From positions 1 to 12,039 of the forward strand of contig DATBWU010000187.1 in the NCBI GenBank assembly GCA_036514635.1: a stretch of DNA of 12,039 bases, written 5' to 3'. The stretch is from DASSFZ01 sp036514635. Lineage in GTDB: Bacteria; Chloroflexota; Anaerolineae; Fen-1058. This document shows, one piece after another, positions 1-7,111 of this stretch (position 1 is its first letter; the number at the start of each line of letters is the position of its first letter). The notes under the pieces are model-generated. The model did not search any database. It was given only the letters and a program-made list of their open reading frames with translations, and had not been told where the DNA came from. The translations under genes and the position numbers were made by a program.

Positions 1-422
1 GCCACACCTGCCACCGTCGCGCCGATCCAGCCCGCGCCGAATGAGCGCGCCAGCCGCAGCATGGCCCACCCGCCCAGGAGTAGGTGCAAGACGACGATCC
101 ATTTGAAGAACCACTCCAACGGCAGCACAATCGACAGCCAGTTGGGCGGATACCACAGCCCCGACACCGGATCGGCAGCGAACGGCGTCCCGCTGAGGAT
201 CGATGTGCGCCACAAGGGGAGCGCGCCGGTTTGGCGGATCGAGTCGCGGAGATAGGCGAAGGCAGGCCAATGCGTGATCGTCAGATCGCTGAACTGGCCG
301 AGCGCCGGGTAAATCAGGCCATCGGATTGGAGGAGCGCGGGGGCAAGTAGTATCAATATCGTGCCGAGGATCACCAGCAGCGAAAGCAGTTCACTCTCAC
401 GTTTCGCACGTTCACGTATCAC
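1..422 (-). CDS. YfhO-like multi-pass membrane protein, N-terminal part (runs off left edge)
   Basis: Reading the minus strand from a GTG at 420-422 gives 140 residues that continue past position 1. After a charged N-terminus (VIRERAKRESE) comes a membrane segment (about residues 13-30). A predicted extracytoplasmic loop follows, containing SDLTITHWPAFAYLRDS, PLWRTSILSGTPFAADP and GLWYPPNWL. Then come further hydrophobic segments (around WFFKWIVVLHLLLGGWAML). A loop with 'sD...hwP', 'P.W...i..G.Pf.adp.sg..YPp.w' is characteristic of YfhO/GT-C-like integral membrane proteins, which are thought to act in glycosyl transfer to envelope polymers. The frame is closed by a TGA at 450-452 and contains no ATG before the GTG, so GTG 422 is the earliest usable start; no good ribosome site is visible. 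It follows the 543-residue membrane protein on the same strand after about 80 bases, suggesting one operon. The family call is by loop pattern only; the substrate is unknown. Confidence 0.68.
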   Translation of the reverse strand, partial: MIRERAKRESELLSLLVILGTILILLAPALLQSDGLIYPALGQFSDLTITHWPAFAYLRDSIRQTGALPLWRTSILSGTPFAADPVSGLWYPPNWLSIVLPLEWFFKWIVVLHLLLGGWAMLRLARSFGAGWIGATVAGV

Positions 423-435
423 GTTATCGCTGAAT

Positions 436-503
436 GACTGATTGACTGATCACTGATTGACTGATCACCGACTGACTGATCACTGGCCGACTGATCACTG
501 ATT
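436..503. repeat. 15-bp tandem repeat array between the two membrane-protein genes
   Basis: Four consecutive 15-base units begin GACTGATCAC at 444, 459, 474 and 489. They are preceded by a truncated 8-base unit GACTGATT at 436-443. The units differ only in the last five to six bases. The array fills the gap between the stop codon of the upstream membrane protein (503-505) and the GTG start of the next (422), touching the first base of that stop. Because 15 is a multiple of three, one minus-strand frame reads a repeated SVISQ peptide, but no gene model supports that frame. GATCA in each unit is a short palindrome. The function is unknown; it looks like a variable-number intergenic minisatellite. 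Confidence 0.9.
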
Positions 504-2134
504 CACGGCGCGCGGTAGACCGCCACGTCACCGGCATTAAACACCGCCTGCCACGAGGACTCCGGCGTGCCCAGTTTTCGCTCACGCGGGCCGAAGAAGA
601 TGTAATCGACGCCATGCTCACGAATCACATCTGCCCGATCATTCTCTCCGGCGAAGAACTGTTCTACTTTCAACTTCATCGCATCGGCATCGACCGTCTC
701 AAACGGATGGCCGTACAGCACGCGCACATCGGCCCACGCTGGAAGGAACAGGCCCGTCTCCGGCGCGGCCAGCACGACGGAGTCGTGCGGTGCGCTCTCG
801 CGCAACCACTCGAAGGCCGCCGCCTCGTTCGCCGAGAAGAACAGGTGCACATCCGGCGCGTGCAGTGCAGCCGTCGAAGTGGCTATCAGCAGGAAGAGCG
901 TCGTCGGCAGTGCGACGATGAACGCCAGGCGCGGCAACCACCTTCTCCACATCGCGGAGATGCGCGAGGAGACTGTTATCGTCGATAAAGTCATCGCCGC
1001 TAACACCACGATCGGGATGTGCAGCCCTAACGAGAATCGCCGCTGCAAAGGAAACGGCGCATACAGCAACAGCGCACTCGTCACCGCCCACGCCACCAGA
1101 AGCACATCGACATTCCTCCCGCGCTTCAAGGCCAGCCGCGCACCGGGGATCGCCAGCGCGCCCATCAACCCATAACCCGCAACGAACTCCAGAGGCGACG
1201 GCGACGGCGTGAAGTTCTGCGCCGACCAATCTTGCAAGGTCGGATCGTGCTGTGTCACCGCGTAAAAGTACACCATCAGCGGCGCGATGCACAATCCGGC
1301 TACCAGCGCGGCCCTCACCTGTCGCCGCAGATCAAGCCTGCACCCTACCCGCTTAACCAGCCAGCTAACCATCCAACTAACCATCATCGAAGCGTACACA
1401 ACGATCGGCGCAAACGGCTGAAGAATCGCCAGCGCGAACGAAGCCGCTGCGGCGCGCAAAACTCGCCCATCCATCACCGCCATGAAAATGATCAGCATCA
1501 ACGCCATCGATGCGGCGAAGTGCGCGTTCGCCAGAATGCTGAAGAACGTGTTCGATTCGGGAATCGTCACGTCGGTGGCATTGATGTCGAGCCAGCCCAG
1601 GCCCGACGTGAGCGCGACGAATCCCCACGCCCGCCGCCGATCGGCGACCGTATCGAACACACGCGCCATGACGGTATAGACGGTGAGCAACAATGCCCAT
1701 CCACCAACAGCGCGCGCCAGGTGATATACTGTCACGAGCGATAGCCCGGTCAGGCGCGCGAAGTGACCCAGCGCGATGTGGTAAGTGAACAGGAAGGCAT
1801 CGGCTTCGTCGCTCGCCGTGAACGGCAATCGGAACAGCCACCCGCCGTCGTAGCCCTGCCGCATCTTGGCGAGGTAACTCTGCCCGTCGAACGCATTGAC
1901 CAGCGCGCCGCCGAAGCGCACGTCGGCCGGAGTGGTCATCGCGGCTATTCCAAACGGCAGGCAACTGAGCAGCACCACAGCGACGGCTGCCAGAGTGACC
2001 CAACGCCATTCAGGCGAATGTAGAATGCGGAATGTAGAACGCAGAATGGTCGGGCGCAAATCCGAACTCCGAAATCCGCAATCAACAATCCAAAATCGGC
2101 ACGATTCTAGCACAATCGTCCGCTTGCATTCCAA
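503..2134 (-). CDS. Large polytopic membrane protein, GT-C-like (putative glycosyltransferase-type)
   Basis: The longest open frame is 543 residues. About ten hydrophobic segments are visible, for example near residues 46-64, 141-160, 205-222, 228-260, 276-292, 317-334, 343-361, 370-390 and 402-422. The first loop carries an acidic conserved-looking stretch, NAFDGQSYLAKMRQGYDGGW (80-99). QRRFSLGLHIP lies at 364-374. The C-terminal part from about 430 is soluble and includes VVLAAPETGLFLPAWADVRVLYGHPFET (453-480). A multi-pass body with an acidic first loop and a short soluble tail fits GT-C-type or related envelope membrane proteins; no catalytic assignment is possible. The start is doubtful. 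Residues 13-40 are encoded by 7-bp repeats, an extended -10 lies inside the frame at 2104-2112, and GGAG at 2067-2070 sits seven bases before an in-frame TTG (2057-2059). That TTG (518 residues) may be the real start. The coordinates give the longest frame. Confidence 0.8.
   Translation of the reverse strand: MECKRTIVLESCRFWIVDCGFRSSDLRPTILRSTFRILHSPEWRWVTLAAVAVVLLSCLPFGIAAMTTPADVRFGGALVNAFDGQSYLAKMRQGYDGGWLFRLPFTASDEADAFLFTYHIALGHFARLTGLSLVTVYHLARAVGGWALLLTVYTVMARVFDTVADRRRAWGFVALTSGLGWLDINATDVTIPESNTFFSILANAHFAASMALMLIIFMAVMDGRVLRAAAASFALAILQPFAPIVVYASMMVSWMVSWLVKRVGCRLDLRRQVRAALVAGLCIAPLMVYFYAVTQHDPTLQDWSAQNFTPSPSPLEFVAGYGLMGALAIPGARLALKRGRNVDVLLVAWAVTSALLLYAPFPLQRRFSLGLHIPIVVLAAMTLSTITVSSRISAMWRRWLPRLAFIVALPTTLFLLIATSTAALHAPDVHLFFSANEAAAFEWLRESAPHDSVVLAAPETGLFLPAWADVRVLYGHPFETVDADAMKLKVEQFFAGENDRADVIREHGVDYIFFGPRERKLGTPESSWQAVFNAGDVAVYRAP
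2016..2099. repeat. Twelve consecutive 7-bp units in register, inside the apparent gene start
   Basis: Reading the plus strand in steps of seven from 2016 gives GAATGTA, GAATGCG, GAATGTA, GAACGCA, GAATGGT, CGGGCGC, AAATCCG, AACTCCG, AAATCCG, CAATCAA, CAATCCA and AAATCGG. The first five units share GAAYG and the last six share AAtC; one GC-rich unit separates the blocks without breaking the register. The tract encodes residues 13-40 (FWIVDCGF...FRILHS) of the minus-strand membrane protein frame; 84 bases equals 28 codons, so it is frame-neutral. It resembles the heptanucleotide repeats described in cyanobacteria and other bacteria; that resemblance is from general knowledge. Confidence 0.85.
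2104..2112 (-). promoter_or_regulatory. Candidate extended -10 promoter for the membrane-protein operon
   Basis: On the minus strand the bases read TGC TAGAAT, an extended -10 (TGn followed by a five-of-six match to TATAAT). A weak TTGGAA lies 19 bases upstream at 2129-2134. Transcription would start near 2097, which is inside the longest frame and supports a downstream start at TTG 2059. This is inferred from sequence match only. Confidence 0.4.
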
Positions 2135-2151
2135 CCCAGCGCCGTTATACT
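2124..2151 (+). promoter_or_regulatory. Candidate sigma-70-type promoter of the zinc-ribbon gene
   Basis: TTGCAT (2124-2129) is separated by 16 bases from TATACT (2146-2151). The -10 matches the consensus at five of six positions; the -35 matches only in TTG. The predicted start of transcription near 2158 lies about ten bases before the ATG at 2168, so the mRNA would be almost leaderless. No purine-rich ribosome site precedes the ATG, consistent with that reading. Confidence 0.5.
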
Positions 2152-2167
2152 ATACCGAACTAAGCCT

Positions 2168-2869
2168 ATGCGTCGCGCCGAACGTCTACTCGAACTCCAG
2201 AAGGTCGATCTGGCGCTAGAGGCTGCGCGCAAGCGCCTGCGCGAGATCGACGGGCTGCTCACCGAAAGCGACACGCTGCGCGTCGCACGCCAGGCCGATC
2301 AGCGCCTGCACGATCGGCTGGCGCAGCTGCGTGCGCGCTCGAAGGACCTCGACCTGCAATCGACTACACTCGACGACAAAATCAAATCGGTCGACGATCG
2401 CCTGTACAGCGGCGTGGTCAAGAATCCCAAAGAGCTGAGCGACTTGCAGAAAGACGCCGCCGCGCTGCGACGCCAGAAGTCCGGCCTCGACGATACGCTG
2501 CTGGAAGTGATTTACGACATCGAGCAGACCGAGCGCGAGTATCGGGCCGCGCACGCCGAATTGGAGCGCGTCGAGGCGGGGTGGCGCGGCGAGCAAGCGG
2601 CGCTCATCGACGAGCGCGCCGCGCTGAACGAACAGGTCGCCGCACGCGAGGCCGAGCGCCAAGCACAGCGGGCCAACATCGATTCGGCGGACCTGGCGAT
2701 CTACGATCAGCTCCGCGCCAATAGGCGCGGGCAGGCCGTGGCCGTGCTGGAAGACAACGTGTGCAGCGCGTGCGGCGTGGAACCTTCGGCGAACAAGCGC
2801 GCGCACTTGATGCGTGACGACGCGCTGATCGCCTGCGGGAATTGCGAGCGAATCCTGCTCGCGGTGTGA
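2168..2869 (+). CDS. Coiled-coil C4-type zinc-ribbon protein (DUF164 / zf-RING_7 family)
   Basis: The 233-residue product has two parts. Residues 1 to about 175 are a highly charged heptad-rich coiled coil (RAERLLELQKVDLALEAARKRL at the start; later DLQKDAAALRRQKSGLDDTLLEV). The last 40 residues hold a zinc ribbon with C199-x2-C202 and C223-x2-C226, ending CGNCERILL. This arrangement is the PF02591 family, in which a long helical hairpin precedes a C4 zinc ribbon; characterised relatives include Helicobacter HP0958 and Chlamydia CdsZ, which act as adaptor or chaperone-like proteins. The role in this organism is unknown. All four cysteines are present and the length is typical. The ATG at 2168 is the first codon of the frame and has a promoter close upstream. 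The gene is divergent from the membrane-protein operon and is followed after four bases by a small membrane protein gene. Confidence 0.93.
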   Translation: MRRAERLLELQKVDLALEAARKRLREIDGLLTESDTLRVARQADQRLHDRLAQLRARSKDLDLQSTTLDDKIKSVDDRLYSGVVKNPKELSDLQKDAAALRRQKSGLDDTLLEVIYDIEQTEREYRAAHAELERVEAGWRGEQAALIDERAALNEQVAAREAERQAQRANIDSADLAIYDQLRANRRGQAVAVLEDNVCSACGVEPSANKRAHLMRDDALIACGNCERILLAV

Positions 2870-2873
2870 GCGC

Positions 2874-3287
2874 ATGACGTACATAGTGACCGGCCTGCTT
2901 CTGATGTTGGGCATGACGCTCGCTTACGGGGTCTACGCCCGGCGGACGGCACGACCCGTCATCGATTCGCCTTTTGTCGGCTGGGCCAACTGCCTGATCG
3001 CGCTGACGGCAGTGGTGCTCAGTTCGACGCTGCGTCTGCAAGACAAGCTCTTCTTCGTGCTCACCGGCAGTTTCGTCACCGCCGTGTATCTCTTTGTCGT
3101 GCGCCCCGGAGTCGCGGCGCGCTTCCGCCGCGCACCGATGATCACGGGGATCATTTTCTTGCTCCTGTTCATTGTGTCCGCACTGTGGGTCGAGCTGCCT
3201 GTCTACATGATCGGCATACTGGTGATTGCCTCGTGCCTGGCGATGGCAAGTTATCTCCGTACACAGTCGCACGTCCGACACAATTGA
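2874..3287 (+). CDS. Small integral membrane protein of unknown function
   Basis: I do not recognise this 137-residue protein. Hydrophobic stretches at about 4-20, 38-52, 60-78, 90-107 and 110-127 suggest four or five membrane segments, joined by short basic loops (YARRTARP at 21-28, RPGVAARFRRAP at 77-88). The basic tail is SYLRTQSHVRHN. Its ATG lies four bases after the stop of the zinc-ribbon gene, so translation is probably coupled, and the response regulator starts 39 bases after its stop. That places it in the middle of a co-directional run. Codon use resembles that of its neighbours and hydrophobicity is organised into clear segments, which is why I accept it as a real gene. No catalytic motif is visible. 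Confidence 0.82.
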   Translation: MTYIVTGLLLMLGMTLAYGVYARRTARPVIDSPFVGWANCLIALTAVVLSSTLRLQDKLFFVLTGSFVTAVYLFVVRPGVAARFRRAPMITGIIFLLLFIVSALWVELPVYMIGILVIASCLAMASYLRTQSHVRHN

Positions 3288-3326
3288 TCGGATGAGCCTG
3301 GACTGTTGCCATGCGAGAACGCGAAT

Positions 3327-4067
3327 ATGGTTACAAACCAGCCGGCTAAAAAGATTCTCTTGATCGAAGACGATGTTGGGTTGGCCGAGTTCATCCAGTA
3401 TCAGCTTCAGCGCGAATCCTATCAGGTGACCGTCGCGCTGCGCGGCGAGGACGGCCTGCGCAGAGCCTACGAGTGGCAGCCCGACCTGATCCTGCTCGAC
3501 ATTATGATGCCGGAGATGGATGGCTGGAAGGTGTGCCAACGCCTGCGCGAAATGTCGAACGTGCCGATCATTTTCACCACGGCGCTCGGCGCGGAGAAAG
3601 ACGTGGTGCGCGGGCTGGAGATGGGCGCGGACGACTACCTGATCAAGCCCTTCGGCCCCAAGGAACTGATCGCGCGCATCCAGGCCGTGTTGCGGCGGCA
3701 CGCATACAACCAACCCAAGAACACGCTGTATCATAACGGTCGACTGAGGGTCGATGTCGAGCAGCATGAGGTGCACGTCGACGGGAAGCCGGTTGTCCTC
3801 ACGCCGATGGAATTCAAATTACTGGAGTGCCTGGTCAAAAGCGAAGACAAAGTCCTCTCGCACGCGCATTTGCTCACACAAGTCTGGGGGGCGGCTTACG
3901 AAAACAGGCGGCAATATCTGAAGCTGTACGTCTGGTATCTGCGCCAGAAACTCGAAGAAGACCCGGCGCACCCCAAATTGATCCTCACCGAGCGCGGCGT
4001 GGGCTACCGGCTGGTGCGCGCCAAGCCGACGCCCGGCGATTCGACGGCCCAACCCACAGACCGGTAA
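3327..4067 (+). CDS. OmpR/PhoB-family response regulator transcription factor (orphan)
   Basis: The product (246 residues from ATG 3327) has an N-terminal receiver domain (about 8-122) and a C-terminal winged-helix DNA-binding domain (about 130-232). Receiver landmarks are all present: the acidic pair D15-D16 (LLIEDD), phospho-acceptor D58 (LILLDIMMPEMDGW), T85 (IIFTTA) and K107 (LIKPFG). The DNA-binding domain shows LTPMEFKLLECLVKS, the recognition-helix region RRQYLKLYVWYLRQKLE and the terminal hairpin LTERGVGYRLV. On phosphorylation by a sensor kinase such proteins dimerise and bind promoter repeats. No kinase gene is in the window. A TTG at 3306 is in frame, but the first residues it adds (MPCENAN) are unlike the family and the ATG sits right before the first strand, so I chose the ATG. 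The NACHT protein gene starts 17 bases after its stop, suggesting shared transcription. Confidence 0.95.
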   Translation: MVTNQPAKKILLIEDDVGLAEFIQYQLQRESYQVTVALRGEDGLRRAYEWQPDLILLDIMMPEMDGWKVCQRLREMSNVPIIFTTALGAEKDVVRGLEMGADDYLIKPFGPKELIARIQAVLRRHAYNQPKNTLYHNGRLRVDVEQHEVHVDGKPVVLTPMEFKLLECLVKSEDKVLSHAHLLTQVWGAAYENRRQYLKLYVWYLRQKLEEDPAHPKLILTERGVGYRLVRAKPTPGDSTAQPTDR

Positions 4068-4084
4068 CGAGGCAACTCACACCC

Positions 4085-6505
4085 GTGGCTCACAGCATCC
4101 TGCTCTCCCCGCTCGCCCAAGCTGGCTGGACGTTCGATCTGCCGTCGTTCTTCGTCGGCCTGATCGTCGCGTGGATGATCGCGAGCCTGCTGGTCGTGTT
4201 CCGCGAGCCACTGCGGGAAGGCATCGGTGCGATCCGCGACCGCCTGCGCGTTTTGCGTGAACGGCTGACTGCCGGAGCCGAACGGCGTTACCTCGACGCG
4301 CTGCGCGAGCGGCTGATCGATCTGCACATCGGCGAGCTGGCCGCGCCTTTTGAAGAGGTCTATCTGCCGCCGCGATTCGATCCGCCCACTCCCCGGCCCA
4401 CACTCGCGCCGGATACGACCCCACCCCAGCCGATCACGTTGCGCACCGCGCTTCGATCGACACGGCGCCTGGCCGTGCTGGGCGAATCGGGATCGGGCCG
4501 CACGGCGCTGCTCGTCTATCTGGCGCGCGTTTTCGCCGAGCGCGAATCGAAAAACGAGTTGCGACTGGAGGAAGACCGCCTGCCCGTCATGATCCACCTG
4601 GCCGAGATCGCCTGGGATGTGGACGACGACGATCCGGCCACACCTTTGATCGACGTTGCGATCACGCATTCCCCCCGGCTGGTCGCCGCGAACCTGGCCT
4701 CGCTATTAAACAGCAAGATTAAGTCGAACGATCTGATCGTCCTGCTGGACGGATGGGACGAGGTGGCGCAATCCGATCGCGACGCGGCGCAGAGGTGGCT
4801 GGCCGCGCTCGCCCAACGCTATCCCGATCATCGTTACGTGATCACGGCCTCGCCGCGCGATGCCGAGCCGCTGCGCGGCGCGGGCTTCGCCTGCCTGTCG
4901 ATTCAGCCGCCTGACGCGCGGTCGATCAAGTCGCTGGCCGAGCGCTGGGCCGCCGTGGCCGAAGGCGGGACGAGCGACGCGGCGATGCTGGCCGAAGCAG
5001 CCCGCCAGCCGCCGGGCGTGTCGCCGCGCCCGCTCGATGTCACGCTCGCCGTCAGCGTATGGCGCAAGCGCGGCTCGATGCCGCTGAACATTCCGGCGGC
5101 CTATGACAAATGGATCGATCTCGCGTTGAGCGAAAGCGGCGTGAGCGACACGCTCTCGGCGCGCGCCGTGCTGGGCCGATTGGCGTGGGTGCTGTTCGAA
5201 GAGGATCGGCTGATCGCGGCGCGCGACGAAACAGCCGCGATCGCCGCCGAGACGCTGCCGCCGGGCGAGCCGGGTAAGTCCGCGCCCGCCATCACCGAGA
5301 TCGCCGGCAACCTCGCCACGGCGTCCGCGCTGTTCGTTGCGCTCGGCCAAGGCGTGGCCTTCGCGCATCGGCGCATCGCGGCGTACCTGGCGGCCGCACA
5401 CGCGCGAGACACCGGCCAGGCGATCGCGCTCGCCGCACGGCTCGATGATCCCGCCTGGGAAGACGTGGTGTACTTCTTCGCCGCGCTCGGCGATACCACG
5501 CCCTTGATCAACGCCGCGCTGGCCCAACCGCACGATCTATTCCGCACCACGTTCAAGCGCCTGGGCCGGTGGGCGTCCATCGCGCCGGCCGACGCCGCGT
5601 GGCGCAATCGCGTGATGGGCGACATGGTGAAGGTGTTGATGTCGCCCTCCACACCGGAGCCGCTGCGCGACGATCTGCTGCGCGTCGTCGTCTCGACGCG
5701 CGACAAGGGACTGGCGTTCCTATTCAAGCAGGCCACGGGCCGGCCCGAACCCGCGCTGCGGCGGCTGGGCCTGCGTGGGTTCGCATTGATGCGCCGCGAA
5801 GCCGACGTGGCGCACGTCGCGCCGCTGATTCAGGATGCCGACGCCAGCGTGCGGTCGGAAGCGCTACACGCGCTGGGCGAGATCGGCGGGCAAGCCGCGG
5901 TCGATGCGCTGGCGCAGGCGCTGCTCGACCTGGACGACGAGTCGCGCCGCGTCGCCGCCGAGTCGCTGGCGAACTGCGGCAAGCCCGGCTGGGAACTGCT
6001 ACAAGAGGGTGCGAGCCTGCCCGACGACAAGGGTGAAGATGTGGTGCGCGTGCGACGCGCGTCGGTGTACGGGCTGGCGCGCACCGGCGAAGTCTGGGCG
6101 CGCGATTTGCTGATGAAACTCGAGCGCCAGGACCCGCAGTGGTTCGTCCGTTCCGGCGCGACCGAGGCGCTGCGGTTGATGAGCGAAGAATCCGGCGAGA
6201 GTGCGCCGATCGACCTGACACCGCTCGATCGAGACAACCTGGGATGGCTGATCCAGTGGGCGGCGTCGAAAGGGCAGCCGATCGGCATGGGCAAGCTCGC
6301 GGCGCAAGCGCTCCGGCGCGCGTTGGAAGACCTCGACCCGAACGTGCGGCTCGCCGCCGTCCACACTTACGCGGCCCTCGGCGACGTGGAGATCATCCCG
6401 GTCTTGCGCGCTCGCCTGACCGACGATCAACCGCACGTGCGCGACGCGGCGTATCGCGCCCTCGAAGAGATCGCCCGGCGAAAGAACGAAAGCGTGCCGC
6501 AGTAG
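4085..6505 (+). CDS. Membrane-anchored NACHT (STAND) NTPase with C-terminal HEAT repeats
   Basis: From GTG 4085 the product is 806 residues. Residues 21-39 (SFFVGLIVAWMIASLLVVF) form one membrane segment, followed by a basic helical linker. The NTPase begins near 118: P-loop GESGSGRT at 133-140 and Walker B LIVLLDGWDEV at 217-227. The DGWDE form is typical of NACHT domains. FAHRRIAAYLAAAHA (426-440) matches the post-NTPase helix seen in NACHT proteins. From about 555 to the end, HEAT/PBS-lyase-type repeats are clear, for example VAHVAPLIQDADASVRSEALHALGEIG and the last unit DVEIIPVLRARLTDDQPHVRDAAYRALEEI. STAND proteins act as ligand-triggered switches; bacterial NACHT proteins include antiphage sensors and regulators. 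P-loop Lys is replaced by Arg139, which may weaken hydrolysis. The open frame extends further upstream but overlaps the response regulator; GTG 4085 has a GAGG at 4069-4072. Function here is not known. Confidence 0.9.
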   Translation: MAHSILLSPLAQAGWTFDLPSFFVGLIVAWMIASLLVVFREPLREGIGAIRDRLRVLRERLTAGAERRYLDALRERLIDLHIGELAAPFEEVYLPPRFDPPTPRPTLAPDTTPPQPITLRTALRSTRRLAVLGESGSGRTALLVYLARVFAERESKNELRLEEDRLPVMIHLAEIAWDVDDDDPATPLIDVAITHSPRLVAANLASLLNSKIKSNDLIVLLDGWDEVAQSDRDAAQRWLAALAQRYPDHRYVITASPRDAEPLRGAGFACLSIQPPDARSIKSLAERWAAVAEGGTSDAAMLAEAARQPPGVSPRPLDVTLAVSVWRKRGSMPLNIPAAYDKWIDLALSESGVSDTLSARAVLGRLAWVLFEEDRLIAARDETAAIAAETLPPGEPGKSAPAITEIAGNLATASALFVALGQGVAFAHRRIAAYLAAAHARDTGQAIALAARLDDPAWEDVVYFFAALGDTTPLINAALAQPHDLFRTTFKRLGRWASIAPADAAWRNRVMGDMVKVLMSPSTPEPLRDDLLRVVVSTRDKGLAFLFKQATGRPEPALRRLGLRGFALMRREADVAHVAPLIQDADASVRSEALHALGEIGGQAAVDALAQALLDLDDESRRVAAESLANCGKPGWELLQEGASLPDDKGEDVVRVRRASVYGLARTGEVWARDLLMKLERQDPQWFVRSGATEALRLMSEESGESAPIDLTPLDRDNLGWLIQWAASKGQPIGMGKLAAQALRRALEDLDPNVRLAAVHTYAALGDVEIIPVLRARLTDDQPHVRDAAYRALEEIARRKNESVPQ

Positions 6506-6548
6506 AGTTGATCGGAGACAAACAATCGATCCACGAAGATACACGAAA

Positions 6549-7076
6549 ATGAATCGCGCATACTACTGGTTCACCCGAATCGATGTGCGCCTCACCCGCT
6601 GGATGGCGCGCCACGGCATCGGGCTGCTGAGGATCAGCCTCGGCATCGTCTTCCTGTGGTTCGGCGTGCTGAAGTTCTTCCCCGGCCTCAGCCCGGCCCA
6701 AGACCTCGCCACGCGCACGATCGAGGTGCTGACTTTCGGGCTGATCCCATCCAACGTCTCCATCCTGATTCTGGCGGTGTGGGAAAGCCTGATCGGGCTG
6801 GGGCTGATATTCAGCGCGTTCCTGCGCGCGACGCTGCTCTTGTTGTTTCTGCAAATGCTCGGCACGCTGCTGCCGATCTTTTTCTTCCCGCAGGAGGTGT
6901 TCACCCGCATCCCCTACGCGCCGACGCTGGAGGGCCAGTACATCATCAAGAACCTTGTGTTGATTAGTGCCGGCCTGGTCATCGGCGCGACCGTGCGCGG
7001 CGGCAGTGTCGTCGCCGACCCCGACATCGCCCACGCAGCCGAACACATTCTGGAGGGGCGCGAGAGCAAGGAGTGA
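6549..7076 (+). CDS. DoxX-like / DUF417-like small membrane protein
   Basis: The 175-residue product has four membrane segments at about 22-43, 68-90, 92-113 and 131-149. The first contains GLLRISLGIVFLWFGVLKFFPG, the second is led by a conserved-looking acidic residue (WESLIGLGLIFSA), and TLEGQYIIKNLVLISAGLVIGA precedes the last. This order and the 'R...G..f...G..KF' start are typical of the DoxX/DUF417 (YkgB) group, membrane proteins of poorly defined role that have been linked to redox or thiol stress in some species. The cytoplasmic tail GRESKE is charged. The ATG lies 43 bases after the NACHT gene; 35 bases separate its stop from the sulfatase start, so it probably belongs to the same run. 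The exact family member cannot be fixed by eye. Confidence 0.85.
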   Translation: MNRAYYWFTRIDVRLTRWMARHGIGLLRISLGIVFLWFGVLKFFPGLSPAQDLATRTIEVLTFGLIPSNVSILILAVWESLIGLGLIFSAFLRATLLLLFLQMLGTLLPIFFFPQEVFTRIPYAPTLEGQYIIKNLVLISAGLVIGATVRGGSVVADPDIAHAAEHILEGRESKE

Positions 7077-7111
7077 AGGCCGCCGCTTATGAAACCCTCT
7101 GACGAGACCCG

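Noticed and set aside
436..503. CRISPR-like array
   Set aside because: Units are contiguous and only 15 bases long, with no spacers and no cas genes in view.
424..621. 65-residue minus-strand frame reading repeated SVISQ
   Set aside because: It is produced by the 15-bp repeat array and the out-of-frame end of the membrane-protein gene; no start signal or conservation evidence.
2604..3776. 390-residue minus-strand frame across the zinc-ribbon, small membrane and regulator genes
   Set aside because: It is antisense to three genes with strong family or topology support; its Arg/His/Gln-rich composition is typical of a shadow frame in GC-rich DNA.
3827..4084. Extended N-terminus for the NACHT protein (open frame continues 258 bases upstream of GTG 4085)
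   Set aside because: It lies entirely over the well-supported C-terminal domain of the response regulator and its short intervening gap, in another frame, and reads as basic low-complexity sequence.
4706..5533. 275-residue minus-strand frame inside the NACHT gene
   Set aside because: It is an antisense shadow of the NTPase region with no recognisable motif.
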